NCBI GenBank assembly: GCA_023229795.1
Contig: JALNYP010000017.1
Span: 1 to 62,349 of the forward strand
DNA from: Syntrophobacterales bacterium
Lineage (GTDB): Bacteria; Desulfobacterota; Desulfobaccia; Desulfobaccales; 0-14-0-80-60-11
Length of the DNA stretch: 62,349 nt
Direction of reading: 5' to 3'
The notes beneath the pieces are model-generated. The model saw only the letters and a program-made list of their open reading frames with translations, ran no database searches and had not been told where the DNA came from. A program made the position numbers and the translations under genes. The number at the start of each line of letters is the position of its first letter. The stretch's first letter is position 1. Positions 53,155-61,974 of the stretch are shown one piece after another.

Positions 53155-54369
53155 TCACCTGACGGGGCGGTGGCTCGGCCGGGAGAAACTACGCATCAGG
53201 AGATGGGAGAGGCCGGTGAGCAAGGCCGTGACGACCGCGGTGAGCACAAAGCTGTTGCGAAAGCCGATGCGGCTGATGATGGGTCCCAGGCCCGCGGAAC
53301 TGACCATCATACCCAGGTAAATGGCGGAGTTGTAGCCCCCCATGGCCAGGCCTCGCAACTCCGGGGCCACGGTTTCGACGGTGAGGGCCGCCACGGAAGT
53401 GAAGGCCAGCCCCATACTGAGGCCCATGGCCACCGCGGTGAGGATGAATTCGAATGGCCGCCGGGAAAACCCGTATCCGGCCAGGGAGACCGCGATGCCC
53501 AACAGCCCCCAGATTACCAGGAGGTTGCGTTGTTGCACCCGGTCGCTCAGGTGGCCGAAGGGGAGGCGGGAGAGGGCGTTAAGGATGCCCTGGGCCGCAA
53601 AAACCAGGCCGATCTGCCCATAGGTCAAACCCTGGGCGTGGGCATGGAGGGGCAAGAAGGTGAGGAAGACGCCCAACCCGAAGCAGCCCCCGGCGGTGGC
53701 CAGCCAGGCGCCCAAGAGAGGCAGGTTTTGGGAGACCTCCCGGAGGACGGCCCGGCCCAGGGCGGGCGGGGGAGGGGTGGCGGGCATGACCTGCCGGGCC
53801 CGGGGCAGGAAAAACCACAGGCCCGCAAGGGTCGCCAGGATCGTGACCCCGGAGATGGTAAACACCGGCGGGAAGCCCCACCACTCCGCCACCAGACCTC
53901 CGGCTCCGGGTCCCAGGCTCATGCCGGTATAGATGGCCGTGCTGTACCAGCCGTAAGAACGGCCCAGGTGCGTGGGCGGCGAGATGCCTGCAACATAAGA
54001 CATGGTGGTGGGGCCGAACGCGGCCAGGCCGGCGCCGGACAGCAGGTAGATCCAGATGAGCTGATGCGGGGTATGGCTGAGCGCGAGCAGGAAGGAGGAG
54101 AGAGCCAGCATCAGCAGGCCGACGGAGGCCAGGAGCTTCATGCCCAGGCGGTGGACCACCAGCCCCAGCGGCAGCGACAGAGTTCCAGCGCCCAGCAGGA
54201 AGGCGGCGTTGATCATGCCCACCAGGACCGTATCCGCACCCAGGGTCTGCGCATAGAGGGGCACCACCGGGAAACGCATGTAGGTGCCGAAGTAACAGCC
54301 CAGGACCACCATGCAGCAGATAAACAGCAGGGTAGGGTAGCTGGGGGTGCGGCTGGGCTCGGTATTCAT
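53155..54369 (-). CDS. MFS transporter (12 TM)
   Basis: 404 residues with about 12 hydrophobic helices and the MFS loop-2 signature LPLGLVVHRLGMKLL, with a matching SRLPFGHLSDRVQQRN in the second half. Motif positions fit the DHA1/SET-like efflux families, but no substrate can be named. It is convergent with the thioesterase across the REPIN region. A 617-codon frame on the opposite strand overlaps it and is a shadow. Confidence 0.9.
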   Translation of the reverse strand: MNTEPSRTPSYPTLLFICCMVVLGCYFGTYMRFPVVPLYAQTLGADTVLVGMINAAFLLGAGTLSLPLGLVVHRLGMKLLASVGLLMLALSSFLLALSHTPHQLIWIYLLSGAGLAAFGPTTMSYVAGISPPTHLGRSYGWYSTAIYTGMSLGPGAGGLVAEWWGFPPVFTISGVTILATLAGLWFFLPRARQVMPATPPPPALGRAVLREVSQNLPLLGAWLATAGGCFGLGVFLTFLPLHAHAQGLTYGQIGLVFAAQGILNALSRLPFGHLSDRVQQRNLLVIWGLLGIAVSLAGYGFSRRPFEFILTAVAMGLSMGLAFTSVAALTVETVAPELRGLAMGGYNSAIYLGMMVSSAGLGPIISRIGFRNSFVLTAVVTALLTGLSHLLMRSFSRPSHRPVR

Positions 54370-54522
54370 AGCGTCGGGGTTGGGGAGGGATCAGCGCGGT
54401 GCGCTCAAGAGGCCGAAGGAGGTCATCCCGCGGCTCAGGAGGGCCTCAGGGCCGGGACCGGAGGGCGGCGCGGGTCCTCTAACGTGAAGACCCGCCCTGG
54501 CATTCCTTTAGAGCGCCCTGCC

Positions 54523-55128
54523 TCATCCGGTCTGCCGCATCTCGGACACCTTGGTCTTGAGGCGCCGTACCAGTTCTGCGTAGGAGGATTCATGGATAAT
54601 GCGGCGGAACTGCGATTGGTAGTTGCTGACCAGGCTAACGCCTTCGATCACCACGTCATAGACTCTCCAGGTCCCACCTTCATTGAGGAGGCGGTAGCTC
54701 AAGGGAATCCGGTCGTTGGGCCGCACCACCACGGTGCGCACCTCGGCGTATTTCCCAGTGAGGATCTCGCCGGTGTAGTCAATCTTCACCCGCTGGGCGT
54801 ACCTTTCGATCTTGTCGGAGTAGGAGGCCTCCAGAAGTTCGGAGAACAACCGCACGAATTCATCCTGCTGGCCGGCGCTCAAACCGCCCCAGGTAGCTCC
54901 CAGGGAACGTTTGGCCATTTCCCGGTAATCAAAGTACGGGTCCACAATGGCCTTGACGGTCCGTTGTTTTTGGGACTTTGAATACGAAGGATTCTTCAGG
55001 GCATCCAGGGCCTTCTCAATGACTTGTTTGACAATCTCGGTGGGGGGACCGGCCCAAACCACGGCCGCGCCCGCGAGCAACTGGAGGGCCAACCCCAGCA
55101 TTAAGGTTTTTATCAGTAGACGCCTCAT
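54523..55128 (-). CDS. mlaC: MlaC-like periplasmic phospholipid-binding protein
   Basis: 201 residues. A signal peptide (about 1-27, VWAG) is followed by the MlaC/Ttg2D domain: VDPYFDYREMAKRSLGATW, LFSELLEASYSDKIERY and a C-terminal RRIIHESSYAELVRRL. MlaC carries phospholipid between the outer-membrane and inner-membrane Mla complexes. It is the distal gene of the set mlaE-F-D-C, about 210 bp after mlaD, a gap long enough to hold its own promoter. Confidence 0.92.
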   Translation of the reverse strand: MRRLLIKTLMLGLALQLLAGAAVVWAGPPTEIVKQVIEKALDALKNPSYSKSQKQRTVKAIVDPYFDYREMAKRSLGATWGGLSAGQQDEFVRLFSELLEASYSDKIERYAQRVKIDYTGEILTGKYAEVRTVVVRPNDRIPLSYRLLNEGGTWRVYDVVIEGVSLVSNYQSQFRRIIHESSYAELVRRLKTKVSEMRQTG

Positions 55129-55340
55129 GATGTACTCCTCTACGTGCCAACCCGGAGTAGTGCCCCGGGAGCCTCAAGCTGATGGCGGCAAATGCCCAGC
55201 AAAGTTTGCCGCGTGGATGGGTCAGAGTTTGAATTCTCTATTAAAAATATAGCTGAAAATCCCAAAAAGCAAAGGGCCTTCTTGACCTAAGCCTGACCGG
55301 ATTGTGACCCGTTGGCGTATTTTTCTCTTGATAGCCGGTT

Positions 55341-55781
55341 TTACACCTTGCCGTGGATGTAGGTGCCGATCAATTCTTCCAGGTCGATGCCGGATTCGGT
55401 ATTAATGATGGTGCCGCCCGCGGAGAGGAGCTTTTCGGAATTGCCCGGGGATAGTTTGACAAATTTATCTCCGATGATCCCTTTGGTGCGGATGGAGGCG
55501 ATGGCGTCGTCGTGAATCTTGAGCCCTTCATGCATTTTTAGGCCAATCCTGGCCTGGTACTGGGAAGTAAGCTGGATAGAGGTCACCCGGCCCACTTCCA
55601 CGCCCGCCACTTCCACCGAGGCCCCGTTCTTGAGCCCGGAGGCATTGTCAAAGTTGGCAAAGAGCTGGTAACCCTCGCCATAAACCTCCATCTTGCCCAA
55701 ATTGATGGCCAGGTAAGCCAGGCAAGCCAGGCCAACCAGCACGAAGATGCCTACGGTCAGCTCCAGATTGGCTCTTTTCAT
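55341..55781 (-). CDS. mlaD: MlaD-like MCE-domain protein
   Basis: 146 residues. One TM helix (about residues 7-27) anchors a single MCE domain: YQLFANFDNASGLKNGASVEVAGVEVGRV, then a pore-loop region GDKFVKLSPG. MlaD forms a hexameric ring on the periplasmic side of MlaFE and passes lipid to or from MlaC. It is eight bp after mlaF. Confidence 0.93.
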   Translation of the reverse strand: MKRANLELTVGIFVLVGLACLAYLAINLGKMEVYGEGYQLFANFDNASGLKNGASVEVAGVEVGRVTSIQLTSQYQARIGLKMHEGLKIHDDAIASIRTKGIIGDKFVKLSPGNSEKLLSAGGTIINTESGIDLEELIGTYIHGKV

Positions 55782-55789
55782 AAGATTAT

Positions 55790-56533
55790 CTAGGCCTCCA
55801 GGAAATCGACTTCTCCTCGAATAAAACTCTGGACCACGGGGTCAGGGTGGTTTTGAAATTCCTCGGGTGGGCCGGCTGCGATAATGCGGCCCTTATGGAG
55901 CATGGCCACGTGGTGCGCCACCGAGAAGACCTCGGGGATGTCGTGGCTCACCATCAGGGCGGTGTAGCCGCTCGCCTCGTGAGTCTTGGTAATGAGATGG
56001 AAGACGGTATTGGTCATGGGCGGGTCCAGCCCGGTGACCGGTTCGTCGAAGAACATGATCTCGGGTTCCTGGATCATAGCCCGGGCCAGGGCCACCCGCT
56101 TTTTCATGCCGCCGCTCAGTTCGTCGGGGAATTTGGTCTCCACCTCGGTCGTCAAGGACATTTGGGACAAGCGTTCCCGGACCCTGGCCGCGATCTCGTC
56201 TTCCGGCAGCCGGGTTTTTTCCCGCAGCGGGAAGGCGATATTCTCAAATACAGTGAGGGAGTCGAACAGGGCGCCCCCCTGAAACAGCACGGCCAGCCGG
56301 CGCCGGAACTCCCGCAGCTTGCGGCCCCGGAATTGCACGATGTCTTCGCCGTCCACCAGAATTTGGCCGGAGTCGGGGTGCAGCAGGCCGACAATATGCT
56401 TCAAGAGGACGCTTTTACCCACGCCGCTCTTGCCGATCACCACCGTGATCTTGCCGGTCGGCATTGTCAGGTTGATGCCGTCCAGGACGGTTTGGCCGTT
56501 AAAGGTTTTTACCAGGTTGATGATCTGGATCAT
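55790..56533 (-). CDS. mlaF: MlaF-like ABC transporter ATPase
   Basis: 247 residues. Walker A is VIGKSGVGKSVLL, the signature motif is DELSGGMKKRVALARAM, Walker B is PEIMFFDEPVTGLDP, and the switch His lies in LMVSHDIPEV. It provides energy for retrograde lipid transport. It lies three bp from mlaE on the same strand. Confidence 0.95.
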   Translation of the reverse strand: MIQIINLVKTFNGQTVLDGINLTMPTGKITVVIGKSGVGKSVLLKHIVGLLHPDSGQILVDGEDIVQFRGRKLREFRRRLAVLFQGGALFDSLTVFENIAFPLREKTRLPEDEIAARVRERLSQMSLTTEVETKFPDELSGGMKKRVALARAMIQEPEIMFFDEPVTGLDPPMTNTVFHLITKTHEASGYTALMVSHDIPEVFSVAHHVAMLHKGRIIAAGPPEEFQNHPDPVVQSFIRGEVDFLEA

Positions 56534-56536
56534 AAT

Positions 56537-57307
56537 TTACATGAAGAAAGACGTGAGCACATAGTCCCAGGCCAGGACCAGGATAGCGGACAGGACCACG
56601 GTCTGATTGGTAGCCTTGCTGACGCCCTCGGCCCCGTGTTCGGTGTAATAGCCCTTGTAGCAGGCTACCAGGATGATGGTAAGGCCGAACACCAGGGACT
56701 TGACGATGCCGCCGTTGATATCCAGGGCCACCACGCTGGCTTTCATGCTGGCGAAATAAGCTCCGGAACTGACCCCCAGGAGGACCACGCCGACCAAATA
56801 ACCGCCCAGGATTCCCACCACATCAAAGATCGCGGTCAGCAAGGGCACCGCGATGATCCCGGCCAGCAGTTTGGGCATCACCACATATTGCAGGGGGTTG
56901 ACGGCCATGGTGTCCAGGGCGTCCAATTGCTCGGTGATGCGCATGATGCCGATCTCGGCGGTCACCGCGGAACCGGCCCGGGCCGAGACCATGATGCCGG
57001 TGAGCACCGGGCCCATCTCGCGGATCAGGGCCAGGGCCACCGCCGCGCCCAAGGCCCCTTCGGAGCCGTATTTCCTCAGGGTATAGTAGCCCTGTAAGGC
57101 CGTGACCATGCCCGTAAAGGCGCCGGTGAGCATGACGATCAGGATGGATTTGACGCCGATCTTATAGACTTCCTGCAGCACCCGCCGGGGCCGGAAGGGC
57201 GGGGCAAAGGTCAGGCCCAGGCTCTCCAGGAGAAAGATCACCATTCCCCCGGCTTGCCCCACCAAATTTAATGATCGTATGCCCAGGTGACGGATGAGGT
57301 TGGCCAT
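56537..57307 (-). CDS. mlaE: MlaE-like ABC transporter permease
   Basis: 256 residues with about five hydrophobic helices. The family features are ALQGYYTLRKYGSEGALGAAVALALIREMGPVLTGIM and SARAGSAVTAEIGIMRITEQLDALDTM. It is the membrane subunit that binds MlaF and MlaD. It heads the mlaEFDC run; mlaA and mlaB are not in the window. Confidence 0.94.
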   Translation of the reverse strand: MANLIRHLGIRSLNLVGQAGGMVIFLLESLGLTFAPPFRPRRVLQEVYKIGVKSILIVMLTGAFTGMVTALQGYYTLRKYGSEGALGAAVALALIREMGPVLTGIMVSARAGSAVTAEIGIMRITEQLDALDTMAVNPLQYVVMPKLLAGIIAVPLLTAIFDVVGILGGYLVGVVLLGVSSGAYFASMKASVVALDINGGIVKSLVFGLTIILVACYKGYYTEHGAEGVSKATNQTVVLSAILVLAWDYVLTSFFM

Positions 57308-57831
57308 GTGGCATCCTAAAAAAAGTTAAAATATACACTTAAATGAAAATCGGCGAAAAAGCAATACCGAAAGGTCTGAACCATACCATTCGGACACCCC
57401 GGAGCGGCATCCGGCTCGGCCCTCTGGCCGCGCCCGGCCCGGGGTTCCGCCTGCCGTTCCGGCCGCAGCGCCTGCTTCCTCCCCAGACTCTTTTCGGAAA
57501 ATCCCGCCGACAGGATAAAATCATTGACGGCCAGAATAACTCTGATTAACATTAAGCCGGGATTGGTGACGGCCGGGTTGGTTGCCGGCCGCGCTAACCG
57601 CGGGAGGGGCGGTCAGGGATATCCGCCTCCTCACCGGGATTCCGTCAATGGCCGTTTCCGGGGCACCGCGGGCCTAATGGCAATAATATCATTATTAATA
57701 CCCATAAAGTCCAGGTCACCGGGTCTCGGATCCGGAAAGACTCCCTGAGAAATAAGGGTGGAATCGATGATCGACCTGGCGGCGCACTTCGGTCGCCATC
57801 TGAATTAATTTGTGAGGAATAGGAGCTGCCA
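57308..57831. other. Divergent intergenic region between mlaE and pgk
   Basis: About 520 bp without a convincing gene. It must carry the mlaE promoter on one side and the pgk promoter on the other. An AATAAT-ATC-ATTATT dyad lies at 57682-57696, and a GGAATAGGAG ribosome region precedes pgk. Short overlapping frames at 57316-57748 on both strands are rejected. Confidence 0.5.
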
Positions 57832-59034
57832 GTGAAGTACATCGATGAAATTGATATCAAGGGCAAAACCCTCTTTATTCGGGTAGATTTCAACGTTCCC
57901 CTGGACCAGAACCTCAATATTACGGACGATACCCGTATCCGGGCCGTGTTGCCCACCATCAACTTTTGTCTGGAGGCTGACGCTAAAGTCATCCTGGCCT
58001 CCCACCTGGGGCGGCCCAAAGGGCAACGGGTGGAAGCCTTCTCCCTGGCGCCGGTGGCCCGCCGACTGGCTTACCGGCTGCATAAGAAGGTGAATCTGGC
58101 GCCGGATTGTATCGGCCCCGAGGTGGATAAGCTCAAGGCAGACATGAAGCCCGGCGATGTTCTCCTTTTGGAAAACCTGCGGTTTCATTCCGAAGAAGAA
58201 AAAAATGACGCCGACTTTGCCCGGGAATTGATGAAGGGCGTCGACGTCTATGTGGACGACGCCTTTGCGGTAGCCCACCGGGCCCATGCCTCGGTGGAAG
58301 CGGTGACCCATTTCGCGCCCAACTGCGTCGGCGGTTTCCTGATGCGGGATGAGGTGCATTATTTTCACCGGGCCATGGAAGATCCGGCCCGGCCTCTGGC
58401 GGCCCTTATCGGCGGGGCCAAGATTGTCGGCAAGCTCACGGCCCTGAAGAATCTCCTCCAGCACGTGGACAAGATGGTCATCGGCGGGGCCATGGCCAAC
58501 ACATTTCTCAAGTGCATGGGCTATGAGGTGGGTAAATCTCTGGTGGACGACTCCCTTTTGGGGGCGGCCAAGGAGATCATGGAAGAGGCCCAGAAAAAGA
58601 ACGTGAAATTTTACCTGCCGGTGGACTGCGTGGTGGCCGACCGGCTGGAGAAACAGGCCGAAACCAAGATCACCCCGGTGCAGGAAGTCCCCAAAGACTG
58701 GCTTATCGCCGATATCGGCCCGGCCACGGTGACCCTGTTCGGCGAGGCCTTGCAGAACGCCAAAACCATTGTCTGGAACGGCCCCATGGGGGCCTTCGAA
58801 TACGACGCCTTCAGCCGGGGCACCATGGCCATGGTCCAGAAGGTGGCGGAATCCTATGCCTTGACCATCGTGGGCGGCGGCGACACCGACGTGGCCCTCC
58901 ACAAGGCCGGGGAGTTTCAGAAATTTTCCTACGTCTCCACCGGCGGCGGCGCCTTCATCGAGTTGCTGGAGGGCAAGAAGCTGCCGGGTATTGTCGCCCT
59001 GGAGGATTGGACCCGGAGGAACGGCCATGACTGA
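57832..59034 (+). CDS. pgk: Phosphoglycerate kinase
   Basis: 400 residues with a GTG start, AGGAG six bases upstream. It makes ATP from 1,3-bisphosphoglycerate in glycolysis, and runs in reverse in gluconeogenesis. The N-terminal half has FIRVDFNVPLDQ and SHLGRPKG, and the hinge region VIGGAMANTFLK. The nucleotide half has IVWNGPMGAFE and VGGGDTDVALHKAGE. tpiA overlaps its 3' end by eight bases. Confidence 0.95.
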   Translation: MKYIDEIDIKGKTLFIRVDFNVPLDQNLNITDDTRIRAVLPTINFCLEADAKVILASHLGRPKGQRVEAFSLAPVARRLAYRLHKKVNLAPDCIGPEVDKLKADMKPGDVLLLENLRFHSEEEKNDADFARELMKGVDVYVDDAFAVAHRAHASVEAVTHFAPNCVGGFLMRDEVHYFHRAMEDPARPLAALIGGAKIVGKLTALKNLLQHVDKMVIGGAMANTFLKCMGYEVGKSLVDDSLLGAAKEIMEEAQKKNVKFYLPVDCVVADRLEKQAETKITPVQEVPKDWLIADIGPATVTLFGEALQNAKTIVWNGPMGAFEYDAFSRGTMAMVQKVAESYALTIVGGGDTDVALHKAGEFQKFSYVSTGGGAFIELLEGKKLPGIVALEDWTRRNGHD

Positions 59035-59779
59035 ACGGCAACCCCTGATCGCCGGTAACTGGAAAATGCACAAAACCCTGGCCGAAGCCCGGACCCTGGC
59101 CCGGGCCATCCGGCAGGGAGCAGCCGCGGGCCGTTGGGCCGAGGTGGCCCTGGCGCCGCCTTATACCGCCCTGGCCGCGGTGGCAGAGGAGCTCGCCGGG
59201 TCCGAAATTCGCCTGGCGGCCCAGGACACCTTTTGGGAGAAGCAGGGGGCCTACACAGGGGCCATATCGCCCCTTATGCTCAAGGATGTGGGCTGCCATT
59301 ACGTGATCGTCGGCCACTCGGAGCGGCGGCAGTTCTTCGGCGAAACCAACCACACGGTCAATCAGAAAATCAAGGCGACCCTGGCCGTGGGGCTGAGCGT
59401 CATTCTCTGCGTCGGCGAAACCAAGGATGAGCGGGAGGGGGGTCTGACCATCCTCCGGGTGGCCGAGCAACTCCAGGAGGGACTGGCGGGCCTCACGGCC
59501 GCGCCTGAGCAACTGGTCATCGCCTACGAACCGGTGTGGGCCATCGGCACAGGCCTCACCGCCACCCCGGACCAGGCCCAGGAAGTGCACGCCTTCATCC
59601 GGGCAGAGCTTACCCGCCTCTTAGGTGTCGGTGCGCCTTATCGTATTCAATATGGCGGCAGCGTCACCCCGGACAACGCCGCCATTCTTCTCGGGCAGCC
59701 GGATATCGACGGCGCCCTGGTAGGCGGCGCCTCCCTGAAGCCCGAGCTCTTTTTGCCGATCATCGCCGCGGCGGGGTAA
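59027..59779 (+). CDS. tpiA: Triosephosphate isomerase
   Basis: 250 residues from ATG 59027, preceded by GGAGGA, overlapping pgk by eight bases. It interconverts DHAP and glyceraldehyde-3-phosphate. Catalytic Lys is in GNWKMHK, His in VIVGHSERRQFF, and Glu in IAYEPVWAIGTG. The loop 6 and phosphate-binding YGGSVTPDN are present. It is co-transcribed with pgk. Confidence 0.95.
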   Translation: MTERQPLIAGNWKMHKTLAEARTLARAIRQGAAAGRWAEVALAPPYTALAAVAEELAGSEIRLAAQDTFWEKQGAYTGAISPLMLKDVGCHYVIVGHSERRQFFGETNHTVNQKIKATLAVGLSVILCVGETKDEREGGLTILRVAEQLQEGLAGLTAAPEQLVIAYEPVWAIGTGLTATPDQAQEVHAFIRAELTRLLGVGAPYRIQYGGSVTPDNAAILLGQPDIDGALVGGASLKPELFLPIIAAAG

Positions 59780-59829
59780 TTTTCTTCAAGCCCTAACCCC
59801 ACTGGCAAGCCGGGCAAGCTATTTATGCT

Positions 59830-59854
59830 CGTTCCCGACTCCAGCCTGGGAACG
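59830..59854. repeat. CGTTCCC...GGGAACG dispersed-type palindrome
   Basis: CGTTCCC pairs with GGGAACG around ACTCCAGCCT. It resembles, from memory, a family of palindromes with the form CGTTCCCA-N-TGGGAACG that recurs between genes in many genomes. It lies between tpiA and secG. Confidence 0.55.
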
Positions 59855-59978
59855 CAGATTTTGGCCCAACTCCGCTTGGGGCGCCTAATAATTCTCCCCC
59901 GCTCAATCATTAAACCGCAGCCCTCCGGCTGAAAAGGCTTGCGCGGCCAGGCAATTTTTTCTATAGTATTAAATTGAT

Positions 59979-60314
59979 ATGACTACCATCGTCGTGATCA
60001 TCCACGTGATCGTGTCCCTGGCCCTGATCTTCATCGTGCTTTTGCAGCACGGCAAGGGAGCGGGTATCGGCGCCGCGTTCGGCGGCTCCAGCCAGACGGT
60101 CTTCGGCTCCACCGGAGCGGCCCCGTTTCTGGCCAAGCTCACCGCGATAGCGGCCATACTCTTTATGTGCACCTCCCTCGGCCTAACCTTTATGGGCCGG
60201 CAACAGGCGCCCTCGGTGATGCAGGGGGCGGGCAGACCGGCGCCCACCCAACCGGCTCCGGCAGCCCCGGCCCAACCAGCCTCCCCGGCGCCTGCCGCTC
60301 CCGCGACCAAATGA
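59979..60314 (+). CDS. secG: Preprotein translocase subunit SecG
   Basis: 111 residues. Two TM helices (about residues 3-22 and 50-70) flank the conserved loop FIVLLQHGKGAGIGAAFGGSSQ and TVFGSTGA. SecG assists SecYE in protein export. A Pro/Ala-rich C-terminal tail ends the protein. The order tpiA-secG-tRNA-Leu is conserved in many proteobacteria. Confidence 0.95.
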   Translation: MTTIVVIIHVIVSLALIFIVLLQHGKGAGIGAAFGGSSQTVFGSTGAAPFLAKLTAIAAILFMCTSLGLTFMGRQQAPSVMQGAGRPAPTQPAPAAPAQPASPAPAAPATK

Positions 60315-60323
60315 ACACCCCTG

Positions 60324-60411
60324 TGCCGAAGTGGTGGAATCTGGTAGACACGCCATCTTGAGGGGGTGGTGGGGAATACCCGTGCGGGTTCAAATCCCGC
60401 CTTCGGCACCA
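60324..60411 (+). tRNA. tRNA-Leu (anticodon GAG)
   Basis: An 88-nt type II cloverleaf with CCA encoded: acceptor GCCGAAG/CTTCGGC, anticodon stem CCATC/GGTGG with loop TTGAGGG (anticodon GAG), a long variable arm, and T arm GGGTTCAAATCCC. It reads CUC/CUU codons. Its 3' end is the likely target site of the neighbouring integrase. Confidence 0.97.
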
Positions 60412-60423
60412 TATTAATAAATT

Positions 60424-60449
60424 AGGCGTAATTCCAATGAGTTACGCCT
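60424..60449 (+). terminator. Terminator after tRNA-Leu
   Basis: AGGCGTAA and TTACGCCT form a perfect 8-bp stem around a 10-nt loop, followed by TTTCT. It closes the secG-tRNA-Leu transcript. Confidence 0.75.
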
Positions 60450-60475
60450 TTTCTATTGGCCTTCTGGCCGAATTC

Positions 60476-60563
60476 TGACCGAACATTTGACCGAACGAAA
60501 ATAAATATAACCGAATTTCTCAATGATTTTAGTTCGGTCCATTCGGTCAAGCTTGGCCGAACT
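60476..60563. other. Cluster of TGACCGAAC-like motifs beside the integrase
   Basis: TGACCGAAC occurs exactly at 60476-60484 and 60488-60496, 12 bp apart. A shorter CCGAAT-type copy lies near 60510, and inverted copies (GTTCGGTCC 60532-60540; ATTCGGTCAA 60541-60550) and TGGCCGAACT follow up to the end of the integrase gene. Such arrays are typical of recombinase or excisionase arm sites. Confidence 0.5.
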
Positions 60564-61741
60564 CATTCCTGCACCAGCGTAAAAGGATTCCCTGGTTTTG
60601 CCTTCGGACCCCGCAGGGTCTTGGTCAGGTCCTTCTTCCCTTCCCCCGGGATCCAATGCCCATAAATGTCCACCGTGATCGAGATGGAGCTGTGCCCCAA
60701 CTGCTTTTGCACATCGGCGGGCGAGTAGTGATCCATCAGGAGCATGGAGGCGTAGGTGTGCCGGAGGTCGTGGGGGGTTCGCACCCGTAGACGTGCGGCT
60801 TTGCAAGCCCGCTGCATAGCGCGTTGGATCATACGTTGGGTGACCCCTGGGAATAGGTATCGACTCGGTAACGTTCCTCCAGACAGGGCCTCTTGCCGCA
60901 TCTTTTTTAGGTGAACTTCCAGTTTTTCCACCAGGGTTTGATCTATGTCAATCAGCCTCTTACCGCACTTTGGCGGCCCAAACCGGCCAGATCTGGTCGT
61001 CTCAGTAACGTTGTATTGACAGTTCCGAGAGTCCAGGTTATCCCCGCTCATCGCCAGGGCTTCCCCCAGGCGCAAGCCCGCCATCGCCATCGTCTCCAAA
61101 ATCAAGGGATAAGGGCCGGGCAGCTTTGCCCAGGCGGTTAAGAAAAAAACCTTCAGATCTTGCCGGGGGAATGGGTCAGGTGCGCTAAGAACCCGTTTTT
61201 TCTTGGCCGGCAGAACTCGTTTGAGCAGCCCATGAGCCGGATTAACCTCGGTGTAGCCTAACTCGTTGGCCTCGGTGAAGATGCCGGAGATCACGGCGTG
61301 GGTTACTTCCACGGTTTTGGGTGCCCTGATTTTCAGCAGGTCAGCCAGCAACCGCTTCACCTGAGCTTTATCCACTTTCTCCAGGGGCAGCTTCTCTAAG
61401 GGGCGGAGATGATCCCGGACGATACACTCATACCGCTCCTTGGTTCCAGGACGCCACCGGCCAGCATTGAGTTCAAACCACTCATGGGCCATCACGCCGA
61501 AGGTCCTGACTGCATCCATTTTCTCCAGGGTCAAGCCCATTCTGGTTGCTACCAATACGGCCGCCTTAATTGCCCGCTGCCGGTCTTCTTCGGTTTTACC
61601 GAAAGCTCTTTTCTTCTTTTGCCCCGGTGCTGGTCTGATAATTAGCATCCAAGTTCCATATTCATCCGGCGCAACGTTAATGCCAGTGGCAATTTGGTAA
61701 ATATATCCGTATTTACCCTCCTTAATTGGATACTCGTTCAT
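60563..61741 (-). CDS. Tyrosine recombinase / phage-type integrase
   Basis: 392 residues. It has an N-terminal arm-binding (AP2-like or SAM-like) region and a core-binding region (about 100-190). The catalytic domain shows all key residues: Arg in AGLRLGEAL, HDLRHTYAS (His-x-x-Arg), QLGHSSI (His), and the nucleophile Tyr in DIYGHW. It ends 150 bp after tRNA-Leu and reads toward it, as integrases of tRNA-targeting islands do. An excisionase-like gene overlaps its start (ATGA). Confidence 0.93.
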   Translation of the reverse strand: MNEYPIKEGKYGYIYQIATGINVAPDEYGTWMLIIRPAPGQKKKRAFGKTEEDRQRAIKAAVLVATRMGLTLEKMDAVRTFGVMAHEWFELNAGRWRPGTKERYECIVRDHLRPLEKLPLEKVDKAQVKRLLADLLKIRAPKTVEVTHAVISGIFTEANELGYTEVNPAHGLLKRVLPAKKKRVLSAPDPFPRQDLKVFFLTAWAKLPGPYPLILETMAMAGLRLGEALAMSGDNLDSRNCQYNVTETTRSGRFGPPKCGKRLIDIDQTLVEKLEVHLKKMRQEALSGGTLPSRYLFPGVTQRMIQRAMQRACKAARLRVRTPHDLRHTYASMLLMDHYSPADVQKQLGHSSISITVDIYGHWIPGEGKKDLTKTLRGPKAKPGNPFTLVQE

Positions 61742-61974
61742 CGTTTAACCTCCTCCATCACCTGGTCCAACATGGCGTCCAGGTCCTGGGAGGCGCCGAT
61801 GCGGAACTGCTTCATCCAAACATCAAACTCACTCCTTTTTACCCGCTTACAACGGCCAATCCGATAGCATGGCATACCATAGGCCAGCCATTTATTCAAA
61901 GTATTCCGTGACGCCGATGCATAAACCCCAAGGGCGGTTAAGGAAAGGTATCGGGGGGAAGGTTGGCTTTCCAT
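61738..61974 (-). CDS. Excisionase-like MerR/HTH_17 protein
   Basis: 78 residues. An HTH of the helix-wing-helix excisionase type is seen in LSLTALGVYASASRNTLNKW and YRIGRCKRVKRSEFDVWMKQ. It is probably the recombination directionality factor of the element or its repressor. Its stop overlaps the integrase start in ATGA, so the two are coupled. Confidence 0.75.
   Translation of the reverse strand: MESQPSPRYLSLTALGVYASASRNTLNKWLAYGMPCYRIGRCKRVKRSEFDVWMKQFRIGASQDLDAMLDQVMEEVKR

Noticed and set aside
53128..54981. 617-codon open frame on the plus strand
   Set aside because: It lies opposite the MFS gene and part of mlaC, is rich in Gln, Gly and His as expected from a GC-rich antisense strand, and has no domain.
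57316..57552. Overlapping small frames on both strands upstream of pgk
   Set aside because: Short, mutually overlapping and Arg/Pro-rich, as expected from GC-rich non-coding DNA.
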